This document shows positions 22,238-34,600 of a stretch of DNA of 64,000 nucleotides, one piece after another. The stretch comes from Cryptococcus deneoformans JEC21 (lineage: Eukaryota; Basidiomycota; Tremellomycetes; Tremellales; Cryptococcaceae). Position numbers and translations under genes: made by a program. The stretch lies in the NCBI RefSeq assembly GCF_000091045.1, contig NC_006694.1:804001-868000 (forward strand), read 5' to 3'. The notes beneath the pieces were generated by a model that was not told the origin of the DNA, did not search any database, and saw nothing but the letters and a program-made list of their open reading frames with translations. Within the stretch, counting starts at the first letter, position 1; each line of letters opens with the position of its first letter.

Positions 22238-23811
22238 ATCCCTGGCGTAAGAGGTATATATATCCACCTGGAAGGCTCTCTTATCTCCTTGTGACTGTGG
22301 AATGATAGGCAAAACACACTGGTATGTATGGAAGTGTAGCTTGTGCAACGCAGCGCAGCTTACACCGTGGCGCACCCAATTGTAAAGACGGACGGAAATC
22401 TCGCTACTTTTCGGTAAACAACAAGACCATGACGTAATGAACGGCAGCACCGAAATCATCGTGCCTGACGAGTGGAGGCGGGTCAACGAACCAAATAGCT
22501 ATCGACATTTACAGGACTATAACCTCTTTCGACCCATGTATTTCAAACTGTGTTTTGAATGCAGTGTTGATACGCGTATCTAAACGTGGAGGGTAATGAA
22601 GGCTTCAAGTTAATGACCGTTATAATGACTGATAAAGTGACCATTTCGAAAAACACGACAGTCCATGTTGATCTGCCCTACAGTTGGACGCGTCAAGTTT
22701 CGAGAGGTTTAAACTTTGTCCAAGATCCTCCAACTGCCACGAAGTATATAGGAGGCTATAATTACTGCTGGCGGCTGGAAAAGAATCATTAGATAGATAT
22801 ACAACGTTTTTGGAGATGAGAATCGAGGTGAGGTAAATTTACATGGACAACTTGTATCTGCGAGGATTCGCCTTTTTTGGGTGGCGGTCTGATCATGAAT
22901 GATGTCAAATATATGACCGTTCGTACGCTCATTTGTTCAATTTGACGAGGGTTTTCTCTAGAAGTTTGATAATGCTAGTTGATGCTTTAGGTCATTTCAT
23001 TTCTTGATGCGCTAGAAGTGATTAAATCTACTGTAAAATACGTTGTGCATCGAAGCTGTCAAAACGGAATTCCACCTGCTCGGCTGACAAAAGATATCGG
23101 CAAGAAACTGAAGGGTTATGAAACACCTTCTCTTCATAGTGAGGCAACGTTTGATCCATATACAGAGATAAACTCCATCTGAAAACTTCAAACTCTCACT
23201 GTATCCTTGGTATTCCGCAGATAAAAAGGCTGAACAGACAGACGTCACATCATGCGCCTCGGGAATAGCGAGAGCGAGCGCATCTCCCAAACTGTTTGCA
23301 TTTTTTGTTTATCCCCTTCAAATCACGTGACTTATACTTCAATAAATCATTACACCTTTTTCTCTTAATGCATACGCATAATAAAAATCAGAACAAGATA
23401 TAAAGGATTCTTCTCTACATGCTTGCAATTTTCCGGGAGGAGATTGATGATGTTTGAGGTGTAGAATAATTCTGAATGGAATGGGGGTTTTCTCGGTGAG
23501 GTGAAAACAGAGGGGAGCGGTCGGGTGTCACATAACAAGCGGGTGAATTGCTTTGGCTTTCCTCTTCCCCCTCTTCTTTACACTTTTGAACCACTTTGAA
23601 CTTTTGCCTCCAAGCAAGGTAGGTCTCTCCGTATGGTGGTCAAGGATGATCTCCAGGCCATCAACTGCTTTACCAAGCATGTCCAGAAAGCCAGACTGAC
23701 GCCCAACTTGCCCTCTGATTCGCGGCACCTCGAATCCATCCATAGCTCGGTACTTCAATCCACTTTCTTTTACTCCAACCACAAACACAAACACCAAACA
23801 CAAATTCCAAG
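22238..23811. other. Divergent intergenic region between DHHC and histone H1 genes
   Basis: This 1.57-kb region must hold the promoters of the palmitoyltransferase (-) and histone H1 (+). Open frames such as 23012-23290 (-) lack an ATG start and a recognisable domain. I see no repeat or RNA gene. Confidence 0.45.
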
Positions 23812-25243
23812 ATGGCCCCCACCAAGAAGACCACTACTGCCCCCAAGAAGGCTGCTTCTCATCCTCCTTTCTTGACTATGATCCAGGTGAATTTCTTTCT
23901 TTATTTTGATCTGTTTATTGTTTGGGTGCAGGAGACGCGAGATGGGGTTGAATATGACCCGACTTTGGTTCCTTCTCCGATTAGAGATCTTTCAAAATTG
24001 ATCCAGGGGTGGATGTTATCCATCCCAGCATCTGAGACAAATTTGGAATGCATAGCGGCCACCAGGAAAGGGTGATGTGGCGATATATGGAATGGAAACG
24101 TCGGGTGGCGTTGGAGCAAACAATGTCCTCGCCCGACGATATCCTTTTAACATTCTATTTTTCCCAACCATCCGTCTTTTTGTATCCCGCAAACTCCCGC
24201 CATCATACCCAAACCCTCTCAAGAGGTTTTCGGTGCTATTATGCTCTACGGTGATTTTAGACGTTCGAATCTATCGCCTTCCTCATTGACGCCCCAAACT
24301 ACGCGCGTTCCCGAGCTCTTTCCACACACTCTCCTTTCCATCGTTTATTTTTCTTAATCCAGTCTCGCTGGACCTTTGAAATTCGATGTGGTGGCGTGAG
24401 CGCATCATCTTTGCCTCACTGCTTGAATGCAAGCCCTCATGGTCGTTTTTGGTGTCAAAATTTCGAATTGTTCAAAATTACCTATTTTGGAAGTTTCGGC
24501 TACCCAACCCAACCAAAAGTCGATGATGATTGATGACTGATTATATCTTATTTATCCACAGGAAGCCATTTCTAGCCACCCCACCGACTCCAAGAAGGGT
24601 GTTTCCCGAGTGTCCATCAAGAAGTAAGGTCTATACATGTAGGGTCAAGGTACCAATGCTAACAATCCGTGAAAGGTACCTTGAGGACAAGTACAAGCTC
24701 GACATGAGTGCTGCTGGTAACACCTCCAACTTGAATGGTGCCATCAAGCGTGCTGTTGAGAAGAATGAGTTGGCCCTCCCTGGCGGTCCTTCCGGTCGTG
24801 TGAAGCTCGTTGCTGTAAGCTCTATTCCCCATCCATCTTTCTGTTATATACTAAAACAATATTGTCTTGTAGGCCGCCAAGCCCAAGGCTGCTGAGAAGA
24901 AGCCCGCCGCTAAGAAGCCTGCTGCCGCTAAGCCCGCAGAGAAGAAAACTACCACCAAGGCCGCTCCCAAGAAGGCTGCTTCTGCCACCACCAAGAAGGC
25001 TACCACTGCTAAGCCTACGGCTGCCAAGGCCAAGGCTGCTGCCCCTGCGAAGAAGACTGCGGCTAGCAGCACTGCTGCCAAGAAGACTGCCGAAAAGAAG
25101 GCAGCTGCCCCTAAGAAGACCAAGGCTCCTGCTGGTAAGTTAATCGAGTACTTTTGAAGAGATGAGTAACTGATTCAACTTTTTTCTTTCTCATAGCCAA
25201 GAAGGCTGCCGCTCCCAAAAAGGCTGCCTCTAAGAAGGCTTAA
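23812..25243 (+). CDS. HHO1: Linker histone H1
   Basis: Histone H1 binds linker DNA and compacts chromatin. Exons are 23812-23886, 24562-24623, 24676-24814, 24873-25134 and 25197-25243 (194 residues). A short Lys/Thr/Pro N-tail is followed by one winged-helix H15 domain (about 15-90): SHPPFLTMIQEAI, then VSRVSIKKYLEDKY, then SNLNGAIKRAVEKNELA ending in GPSGRVKL. The long C-tail is almost entirely Lys, Ala, Pro and Thr, with repeated AKKAAAPKK-like units. There is a single globular domain, unlike Saccharomyces Hho1, which has two. The first intron is 675 nt, about ten times the local average. Codon choice in the exons is strongly C-rich at third positions, as in highly expressed genes. Confidence 0.95.
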
Positions 25244-25402
25244 GGCTTGTTTTGAATTTGTTTAATCACTAGTTCTAATCCGATTCTATGGGCATTTGTC
25301 GGGTTCTTGGTGTATAACCGGTCTATTTTTCTCGTAAATTTTCGGCCCAACCTCTATTTATCTACGTACTTCGCTTTCGATCATCTCTTTTTAGAACACG
25401 CA

Positions 25403-25459
<57 letters not shown>

Positions 25460-25482
25460 TTGACTAGACATGTCCATTTCGT

Positions 25483-25937
25483 TCAATGAGAAAAGTCTAC
25501 ATCGTCTTTCCGAAGCAAATTAAATGTTCTATCGATGGCGATAACGACTCCAACAACGACGCCGGCATCATGCGATAAGCTCGACAAGAGCGTGTACTTG
25601 TCTTTTGCTTCACTGATGATATCTAATGTCGGTTGGCCTGTTAAAGAGTGTACGAGTTCAAACGTCTTGAAAGACGGCGGGCGGGGGAGAAGGGGTGAGA
25701 GGGATTTGTAAGCTGCTTCTTTGATGCACCATCTTGTTCAGAGATGTCAGCTTGTGGGGTCGGGTTGAGAAAAGAGGCCAACGACTTACCGGGAGGATAA
25801 GAACCGGACCTGTCTATCTAGAATATCTTCAGTCCCCAATACCGAAGATGTGGCCTCCAATTGGGTGTTACTACTATGGGCAGACTCGGGCCCAATTCGC
25901 CTTGCTACGCTATCCCGAGCCAGTTTCTCGAACCGCT

Positions 25938-25971
<34 letters not shown>

Positions 25972-25980
25972 TTTGTCTGC

Positions 25981-26012
<32 letters not shown>

Positions 26013-26049
26013 AGAGGGATAGGATGTCTATGCCGAGTCCGGAGAGCAT
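25483..26049 (-). CDS. PPT2: Holo-[acyl-carrier-protein] synthase (AcpS-type phosphopantetheinyl transferase)
   Basis: The enzyme moves 4'-phosphopantetheine from CoA to a serine of acyl carrier protein, here most likely the mitochondrial one. Exons are 26049-25790 and 25732-25483 (169 residues). Family motifs are GLGIDILSLSRF at the N-terminus, with the Mg-binding Asp, RWCIKEAAYKS across the splice, with the catalytic Lys and Glu, and LSSLSHDAGVVVGVVIA near the C-terminus. The length is a little above bacterial AcpS. There is no clear mitochondrial presequence from this ATG. It lies divergently beside the Cmr1 gene (272 bp). Yeast Ppt2 is the functional counterpart. Confidence 0.9.
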
Positions 26050-26321
26050 GGCATCTTATGGTTGGTGCTGCTTGACAGTACCCGGATGAAAAGAGCAATT
26101 GTTTACTGGCGGGGGGGGACAAGAAACTGACGAAAAGGCAAGACGCGTCGCGATCATGGTGAAAATTCCATGTTCGTGGAACTCGACGCACGATGGTCCG
26201 CGAGAGCCGACTCTTTTTCGTATTTCGTTATTATTATTCTGTCTCGATACTCATTCCAGTGGATATACTTATCCATATCCATCCTATATCTCCGGGGGAA
26301 CCCTTCAGAAAGTAGATAGCC

Positions 26322-26916
26322 ATGGATGAGGAAACAGCATAGTGCGTTATCACTCGTCTGACTGTCTTTGACGCGTTCGCGTAACTGTCACTGACGACGA
26401 CGCCCTCATCAGCGAACTCGAGCGTCAAAAGACCATTGCAGAGAACCGCGCTCTTCTAGATTCTCTAGGTCTCGATCCGGCGGGTGCTTCATCACCATTT
26501 GGTTCATCCCCGGCGCCTACGTCCAACAAGACCAAACCGAAACCCAAGCCAGCGCCCAAGAAACGCAAGGCGGCGGCTGTGATCGCTGTTGATGAAGGGC
26601 CAAGGCGACGATCAGGACGGATTGCGGGGCTGGAAGCGGATGGGGATGCGTTCAAGGCAAAGGTGGAAGAGGAGGAGAAGGAACGGGAAATTCTGAGGGT
26701 CGTCAGCAGGAAAGAGAGGGAGAAAGTCATGGATGTGGGAAAGATGGTTGAGGATACTCCAGAAGACGAGATCAAAGACATGGTGTGTACTTTTATTTGC
26801 CAGGTATCGTCGTTCAAAGGGACAAACTTGTTAAACAAGTTGTACAGGAAAAGTACCTCCAGTCCATCGCCGAGCTATCGAACCCCCGAACCTATCCAGC
26901 GGGGACAGTATCCGCC

Positions 26917-26948
<32 letters not shown>

Positions 26949-27048
26949 CTCGGAAGTGCAAAGGCTCAAAGATGCTTTTAAAGATATGAGTCTTAAAGGG
27001 AACACCAAGGTGACCAATGAACGAGTTTTCAGCATGTGTGTGCACCCA

Positions 27049-27080
<32 letters not shown>

Positions 27081-27397
27081 TAAATACGGACAACTTGGGA
27101 TGTAAGTTTTACTCGTTCTAAAGGTGCAGGATGGATTATCAAGCTGATACGAATTTAGATGGGATGCTCTGGGTCCGCCTATGGAGAAGCCTGAGAACGA
27201 AGATGATACCAGTGGGTTGTTGAGGGCAGAAGGGGAGGACGAGTATCAAGAAGGACGAGTATGGCGCGTGCAGGCACATGCAAAGAACTCAATCTCTTGT
27301 ATGAAGGTCGACCCTGTCAATGGATCCGGTGTAAGTCATCAACCGACATTCTGGGGCCAGCTGACTTTCAAGGGGGAATATATATATCTAGCTTTTC

Positions 27398-27438
<41 letters not shown>

Positions 27439-27516
27439 GACTCTTCAATCTACGGAACTGTTTTCATTCCAGGACGAAGACTTGCTGATCAACCATTTTG
27501 ACCTTTTGCCTTCTGC

Positions 27517-27549
<33 letters not shown>

Positions 27550-27550
27550 T

Positions 27551-27581
<31 letters not shown>

Positions 27582-27755
27582 GAGAGAGTGGAAGGAGGAG
27601 ATGGGTTGTACAAGAGGAAGGGAGGGGTGCAAAGCTGGGTGGTGTGAGCGTCAACCGTAAGTTATCACATCATTTTTTTTATTTAAATATATATATACAA
27701 AATCGTTTAAAACAGGCCTTTGTTCTATATAGCACTGATGCCGCACCTGATTTGT

Positions 27756-27796
<41 letters not shown>

Positions 27797-28400
27797 CCAC
27801 CTCTTCTCCATTTCCTCCAACCTTGTCCCGAGTGCCGCCGCCATCGAAGAAGAAGAAGAAGGGACCAGCACACTCTCCGGCCAGTCATCATCGCTCCCGC
27901 ACGACACGCACCCGACGCGCGAGTCCGACTACAGCACCGTCACGTCCTACCTCGCGTCCCCGCGAGGCAAAGGTCTGATGCGCGCCAAATGGCAGCATGG
28001 TAAATCGTGCAGCAGCGCGTACTGGGATCCGTGGGGACGCCGTATTCTCACGACGAGCTATGACGATCATCTGCGTGTGTTCAATATCGATCCGGGCTCA
28101 TCACTCGTCGATGACCGCGCGGTAGGCTCGCTCCTCCAGCCAAACGGTTTCAAGCCGACCAAGGTCGTGAGACATAATTGCCAGACGGGGAGATGGTTGA
28201 CGATTTTGAGAGCGCAGTGGAGTTTGAATATGGAGTACATGCCGCATTTTACGGTAGGGAATATGAAGAGGACTTTGGATGTAGTTTCTGCTACGGGGGA
28301 GAAGATTGTGGGGCTCTGGACGGATGAGTGAGTTTTCTTGGTTCATTCACGCCATGGACGCCAGGGTGGAACTGATTGGATGCGGTTTAGTGTGACGGCC

Positions 28401-28432
<32 letters not shown>

Positions 28433-28502
28433 CGTTGACAGGGTCGTTGGCGGTAACACGAGCGGTAGAATACAACTCTGGTCGTCTGGCGATCATATAT
28501 GA
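26322..28502 (+). CDS. CMR1: WD40 DNA damage-binding protein Cmr1
   Basis: Cmr1 (human WDR76) is a WD-repeat protein that gathers at damaged DNA and replication-stress foci. Exons are 26322-26341, 26413-26782, 26848-27101, 27159-27330, 27392-27656, 27733-28327 and 28391-28502 (595 residues). The first coding exon is 20 nt; joined to exon 2 it gives YELERQKTIAENRALLDSLG, the family's N-terminal block, which establishes the start. A basic stretch (PKPAPKKRKAAAV) and an acidic helix follow, then the beta-propeller with WDALGPP, HAKNSISCMKVDP, STAYDCSLRHLSF, GGISHWDTRE, TAGNDQHVRIWDTRH, ILTTSYDDHLRVF and SGRIQLWSSGDHI at the end. An inserted Ser/Glu-rich loop lies between the fourth and fifth repeats. 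Confidence 0.93.
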
Positions 28503-28865
28503 ATAAAATGTGTTTTCCTGTGTGCTTTTCGTTTCCCATCTTGAGCTTCAATTCCATCACATCCGTCCTTTGTCCGTTTAACCCCCTCCGGCCTTTTTTC
28601 TCTCCTTTGGCGAAACGGACATTGCGAAAGGGGTATTATCAGACAAAGGATTGTGGTCTTTGTATTTCCCAGTCCCGAGTGTCCATCTCAGCGTGTGAAT
28701 TGTACAAGGCGATAAAGTGGCAACTGTTAATGTGTTTGCATCTTTTGCATCNTTGTCGCGTGCAGTAAATCGAGACAATACATCTTGACATTGGGATCAT
28801 CACAAACCACGAAATAATCCACAGGTTTGGTCAGGTATACTTGTGTGGTGACACCCAAAAGCGCA
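28503..28865. other. Tandem intergenic region with one ambiguous base
   Basis: This 363-bp region carries the CMR1 3' flank and the promoter of the secreted glycoprotein gene. Position 28752 is an undetermined base (n). No other feature is visible. Confidence 0.5.
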
Positions 28866-30245
28866 ATGCCCTTTTCTTTCTCTCACCCCCGCCGCCCCCG
28901 CGCAGCTCTTTTCCGCCCACTGAATAGACTGTCGCGCACAACCCCATTATTACTCCTCTATCTCCTCGTCCGCCATACCAGCGCGCAATACCTCCCTCCT
29001 CAAGCATATCCCCTCCGGCGTGCTCTTCCTCGTCATGAGGATGAGAACTGGCATGATGAACGTGATGGGGACACCTCGCGCTCTCTCTACCTCGTCTCAC
29101 ACACCGATTTCTGCCTCTTCGGTCCCCCTTCTCCTTTATCCAACACCTCGACGTCAATATCACAAATAGACAAAGACGTCGTCTCGTGGTGCACGGACGG
29201 ACGACATGGGAATCGAGTGGTACCGGACGGGACGTTGAATGGGGCGACGTATGTGAAAGCGAACAGCTGGGTGCAAGTCAGTGGGACGTGAGTTTTCACA
29301 TCGGTTCCTTGTTTGGCTTTGAGTCTGCTTTATTAAGGAGCATAACAGGGGAGATTTTACCAAGATTAATATTCCGGCAGACGACCAAGGTGCGCAATTC
29401 GACAGTGTGGACAATACGCCGGACGGGGCTGTTTTGTATACCACGGATGATAATCAAGCTGCTTCCAGCTGGGTCGTGGGTTCTCCTCTCTTTCCCGGTG
29501 CTGGCCGCTGATAATGAATGCTTTAAAGACAATGATATCGTCTACGACGTACTGCCTGCGCGCATGCTCGGACGCTTCATACTGCCCTACGTCGTACGAC
29601 GAGATGGGGTGTTATTTCTTCACGTCGAATGGGATCGGGTGGGACGGTGTGTACCAGGACTGTGTGGGGGACGACGGGGATCGCCCGGGGGTGTATGTGG
29701 ACGAGGGGCAGACGGTGACGTATACGCAAGGCGGGGGGGAGGTCCCGACGTTTTCGATACCGGCTGTGAGTGAGTGTGCAGGCGGGAGTGTGTCGGTGGA
29801 GGCGACGGAGGCGGCGGAGACCGCGGTGGAGGCGACCGCAGCGACGGAGACCGCAACGGCGGCGGAGACCGCAACGGCGACGGAGAACACGTGGACAGCG
29901 ACGTCCTGGCTACCCGTCGAGACATGCACACCGTGCACGGGCGCTGCGACGGCGGGGACGGAACAGGTGGGTGTCACGCGGGTGGCGGCGATCGGCGCGA
30001 GGGACGGGGCGGCGAGTAGCGGGGAATGCTGTTTCACTACGTGGACTAGCGCGGTGAGCGGGGGGACTCTGAGCGGGACTTTGGGCGGGACGAGTGGGAT
30101 TCTGAGTGCGGGGACAGTGGCGTCGGGGGCGAGCACGGCGGGCACGGCGGGCACATCCGATAGCAGCAGCAGCGGGAAGCGCAGCGGGCGTACGGCGCTG
30201 GTGGTCGCCCTGGTGGTCGCCGCGCTCGCCGGGTGCTGTAAATAG
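28866..30245 (+). CDS. Secreted GPI-type glycoprotein, macrophage-activating-glycoprotein-like
   Basis: Exons are 28866-29287, 29349-29475 and 29529-30245 (421 residues). A basic N-terminus and a hydrophobic stretch (TPLLLLYLLVRHTSAQ) form a signal peptide. The globular part begins SRSLYLVSHTDFCLFGPPSP and contains VVSWCTDGRHGNRVVPDG, KINIPADDQGAQFDS, CLRACSDASYCP, DEMGCYFFTS and DCVGDDGDRPGVYVD. These resemble basidiomycete proteins annotated as macrophage-activating glycoprotein, but the function is unknown. A Thr/Ala/Glu low-complexity region (about 260-310) follows, then a Ser/Gly-rich stretch and a hydrophobic tail ending ALAGCCK that could be a GPI signal. The exon 2 to 3 splice has two possible donors (29473 or 29476), differing by one residue. 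Ser, Thr and Gly use G-rich codons in the tail. Confidence 0.8.
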
Positions 30246-30395
30246 CGGCTGATAGAAGATGCATAACAAAGCAGCCGCGTCGGCGTTTCGGTGTTTGCCG
30301 CCGTGGCTGTCAGGTTTGCAAGCCCCACCCAAAGCTGTGTTGCTTCCCGCTCGAGCTTTCCTACACTCGCCAGCGCTCCTTCCCCGCCCGCCACC

Positions 30396-30720
30396 ATGCT
30401 TTCCTCACTACTCGCCGTCCCCCTCGCCATCCTCGCCCTCCGCCCTTCCCTCGTCGCTGCCCAGGGCGACCTCAGCGGCGCCAACAACGTCACAGATCTC
30501 GAAGGAACATGGAGCAGCAACTCGGCAGTGTCGACCGGCGGTGTGAGTCGCGCCGCGCCCGCGAGAGCAGACGACTGACCGTCACCCACAGGACATTTGC
30601 ATCCCTGCCGAAATGAAGTTCAACTATCCCAACAACAGCGGCATCTCCTACTCGTTGTACGTCCGCCCCGTCCCTCCCTGCCAGACACTGACCCGCGCCT
30701 GCCAGCACCAACGACGGCTT

Positions 30721-30771
<51 letters not shown>

Positions 30772-31252
30772 CATCCAAGCCTACATCTACTGGCAACACG
30801 GCACCTACTCGCTCAACGACAACGGCTCCATGACCCTCTTCCCCTTCACCTCCGACGGCCGCATCCAGGTCCAGGACCCATGCGCCGCCACGACAAACAT
30901 CATTACGTACTATAGTAACCAAGTGCTGTTTACCGATTGGGGAATCGTCGTCGATTCGTCGTCGGGGAGGTATACCTTGAATCTGAACAAGTATGACGGC
31001 TCCAAGATGGCTCGCATGTTTCTCGTCGCCAAACCACCCAACATGCTCCCCACCCAGATCCTCACAGGCGTAAACGCCTCGGGACAGACATCCACCCGAA
31101 AACGATCATTCACCCAGTCACTCGATTTCCTGAAACGGTCGTCGGCCGAACCCCGATGGTCTGGTCTGCTCTTTGCGCAAGGATATCCGACCTCGTTTAC
31201 AATGCTCGGTTTGGCCGGGCTGGCTGTCGTGGGTGTGTTGGCGTTGGTATAA
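30396..31252 (+). CDS. ROT1: ER protein-folding chaperone Rot1
   Basis: Rot1 is an essential ER membrane chaperone needed for glycoprotein folding, beta-1,6-glucan synthesis and cell wall integrity in yeast. Exons are 30396-30542, 30592-30656 and 30706-31252 (252 residues). A signal peptide (LLAVPLAILALRPSLVAAQG) is followed by DLEGTWSSNS, the diagnostic start of the family. GISYSLTNDGFFEEVQYQY, IYWQHGTYSL, NGSMTL, PFTSDGRIQVQDPC and the final hydrophobic helix FTMLGLAGLAVVGVLALV complete the pattern. The helix is at the extreme C-terminus. Asn-X-Ser/Thr sites include NVT, NAS and NGS. It sits 150 bp downstream of the secreted glycoprotein gene on the same strand. Confidence 0.92.
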
Positions 31253-31299
31253 TGAGTGAAGGATAGGGATGTGAATCGCAACAGGCGAGATGTTTGGGC

Positions 31300-31372
31300 G
31301 GATATGGCCATTGGTGGCTATTGGCTATTGGCATTGGCCATTGGCGATGTGACGATGTGACGATGGACAGTC
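31300..31372. repeat. Short tandem-like repeat around ATTGG/GGC and GACGATGT units
   Basis: Between 31300 and about 31350 the pentamer ATTGG recurs about six times with GGC or GCC spacers, followed by the octamer GATGTGAC repeated. It lies in the 3' flank of ROT1 between convergent genes. Confidence 0.7.
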
Positions 31373-31648
31373 AGTGAGGACGATGAGAGCTCGTCAATTG
31401 GAGATGGAGAATGGAGATGGGTTCAGTGTTCCATTTTCTTTTATCGCGCACCCACGCTTTTTTTACTTTTGGTTTTGCTGTGACAGCTATCCAGCGTTTT
31501 AACGGACACTTTTCCACTTTTTTTATACACTGCCATCTTTACAACTTTGTCTCAAGAGTATACCCCCAATTTTTCGCACGACTTGCGCATGAACCATGCT
31601 TGACGACCTCACATTTCTGATGATTCCCATTGTTGTACAACATTGTAA

Positions 31649-34600
31649 CTAACTCTCTTTTTCACTTTTCGCTCTTCCTCCCACCACATCCCTCCACACA
31701 CCCTCCACCCACTCAACCCTCCCGACCCCACTCGCACCTCCACTCGCCACCCACCCCGCTTGTCCCAACCCGCCCGCATTGTTCCACACACAGCGGTGAA
31801 TACCCACCTCGGGCGACCACGCCCCGATCTTTGAATACGCCTTGTTTGCGTCTTCCCCCGCCTCTCCCTCTCCCGCGCCACGCGCCGGTTTACCATACTG
31901 CACGATATCAAGCGGCTGAGATTCGGGTAAGAAATCGTCCGAGAGGCGGTATGTATCGGTAAGCGTGTTGTAGTCGATTTCGTACAAGCGGTCGAGGGTG
32001 ATTGTCTTTTTTTTTTTTGGGGGGGGGCAGCGCCGTCAGCGGGGATTACGCGGGAAAAGTGAACAAGGAACATTACCCGTGCGCCTGTACTTCTCAGTAC
32101 CCCATCCGCATGGTTGACCATGATGAGAGCGCCATCAGCGCCGGCGGTCACGACCATCGTATGATAATCCGATGTTCCGATATCCTAAAACCCCCCCAGT
32201 TTTTACATTTTCAGTTTTAGTTTACAAGACGGAAAAGAGGAAAACGGGGGGGGACGAATGAAGGGAAATCGAGGACCTACCCAGATGACACCCCGATGCC
32301 CGGAAATGACAAACCCCCGTGAACGTCCTTTCCGGTCCGCGACCCGTACGACTTGCGCAGTGTATTGGTTATCGCCCACGATGGGTCCCGGGAAATAAGT
32401 AGACCATGCGGTGGACATGATCGGTACTAGTTGTGTTTGGTCATTCTGGTTAGATAAATAACAAAGGGAGGAAGAATGGGCGGGGGTAGACGTACATCGT
32501 TGACGATCAAGCGGGATAGGCACCAAAGGGTCCCGAACATCCAGAATCTTGGTAGATCCATCATACGCACCCGTCACCACGTACACCGCGTCCGATCCGA
32601 GGTGGTGTGGAGTAGGCGGTAGCCGGAGGACGGAGAGAGAGCGGATGCAGGACATGGCGACGGGGGTGTAGATGACTGGAAGAGCTGTGAGGGGTAAGTA
32701 GTCATGTTTGGATGAATGGGTGGATGGGAATGGGGATGGGGAATGGGGATGGGGAATGGAAAACTCACGAGGTTCAGAGGAGGGATGGAGGAGAGAGTTG
32801 TAAATGTCCCATACAACGACGTGGCCTGTCCATTCCTCATGAGTAATTTCTTCAACTGATTCTTACATATAATAACTTACCGGTATCTAATCCCACAGCG
32901 AGACGTGATCCGCTCAACCAGTCAAACGTGGTACAGTTGGCATCAGGGATGGTAAGACGAACAAGTGGTTTTTGGAGATGGACTATACAGCACATTCAAA
33001 AGCAGTGTAAGGCGATTAAAAATCTTTATTGGTGGAGTTTAGGGAAACATACGGTAGACAGGTTGTCCTGCGATCGATTGTTCAGACACGAGGAATTTGG
33101 GATGGGGGACGGGATAGAATGAGACGCTGCCGTCCAGCTGCACTGCAGCGATGATACCCAGTTTAGGAATCTCTATTTCTTCATCTCTCATCTTGCAAAC
33201 GTCAAACTATGCGTGTCGTTAGTAACCATACAGTAAAAGCAAAAAGCCAACGATACCTCATCCCATACACCAAGAGGCATCCACCGTATTTGCATCGCGT
33301 TCCCGCCTTTTACGCACAATACCAGCTCGCAAGCCATACCACCGCCTTTCTCACCCCCCATAGCCACGTCCTCTTCATCCTGGTCCTGGTCCTGGTCCTT
33401 ATCCTCTTGGGCTGACTGTCTGGGAGGCAAGAGTGACCAGATTTGGATGGAACCTTTGGTCTCCGGCGGACATTTGTCAAACATTTTCGGTTGATCTGAT
33501 AGATGGGAAAGGGTAGACACGGCGAGGTACTGGGTGTTTTCAAATTCTGAGTATACCATTGTTAATACGTTGTTTGAAAGTAGAAAGCATATTTTTTATT
33601 TTTTATTTTTGTCACTTGCCTGCTGATTTGGACCGAGGGATAGGACACCAGTCAAGACCCCAGATTGGGCCACCTGCATAAAAAGTAAATCCAGGCCTGG
33701 GTACTATTGGATTGGTCTCGGCTGCTTGCGGTGTCAGATTCAGAATTGTAATGTGAACAATGTTTTCTTTTTCACATACAGAGTGATTTAGAATCAAAAA
33801 TGGACAATTTGGTGGGCGTCTCTTTTTCATATGGACCAAATAGGCAAGTGATGAAAGGTTCACCGTTTTTACCAGGAGGTTTTGGAAGGTACGGCTTTGC
33901 GTCTCTGGAACGCGATGCGTTCAGCTTTGTTAAAGCTATATTTGGGCACACTTGATCAAGACTTACCCTTGTGCAAGGAAAACCAATTCACTTTTCTTGA
34001 ACCGACCGATATTTTCCAGGCCTAATCTCACATCCTCTCTCATCAGCCACTCAGTCCTTTTCCCGTCACCGCCTCCTTCTGGCCCAATGTACATCTCCGG
34101 CCACCAGCCTTCTCCTCGCCATAAATCCCACGGTACCCCCAGAGCGATATTGTTCAGCTGATTCCGCTTCTCCTTCTTTTCCTGCTTGGCGGTCAACGAG
34201 GATTCAACCTTTGGAGACCATTCGACCTTGGGACGAACAGACCCATTCTGAGGATCTTTGAGCAAGCGGGTGAAAAACGGTAATGGAGAATCAAGGATAG
34301 ATTCCTCTCTGGAATTACCCTTCTTCTTCTTGAGCCAAGTCTCAAACGCCTGACGTTGAGCGTCCGGGGCAGGTTCCGGAGGCTTAACGATACTTTTTGC
34401 AGATTGTCCAAGCAATCGAAGATATTCGAGAGGAATATGTGAGAGAGGGTTCCCTTCAGATGGCTTCGGTACAGGGCTAGATCGCACAGTAGGTGTTACA
34501 GAGACTGAAGAAGGGGCGATGGCCTTGCCTTTGCCTTTAGATTGGCTACGAGCTTTCTTGATAGGTCGCTTTGCGGGAGACGTATGCGTATCGTGTATTG

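Noticed and set aside
22238..22486. Upstream extension of the palmitoyltransferase N-terminus
   Set aside because: No splice combination gives a clean in-frame join to the first helix, while ATG at 22237 does without forcing.
23012..23290. Minus-strand frame of 92 codons upstream of histone H1
   Set aside because: It has no ATG at its start and no recognisable motif.
29612..30589. Long open frame (325 codons) on the minus strand
   Set aside because: It is the antisense shadow of the GC-rich secreted glycoprotein and ROT1 start; it has no domain and an Ala/Pro/Ser-biased composition that follows from the sense codons.
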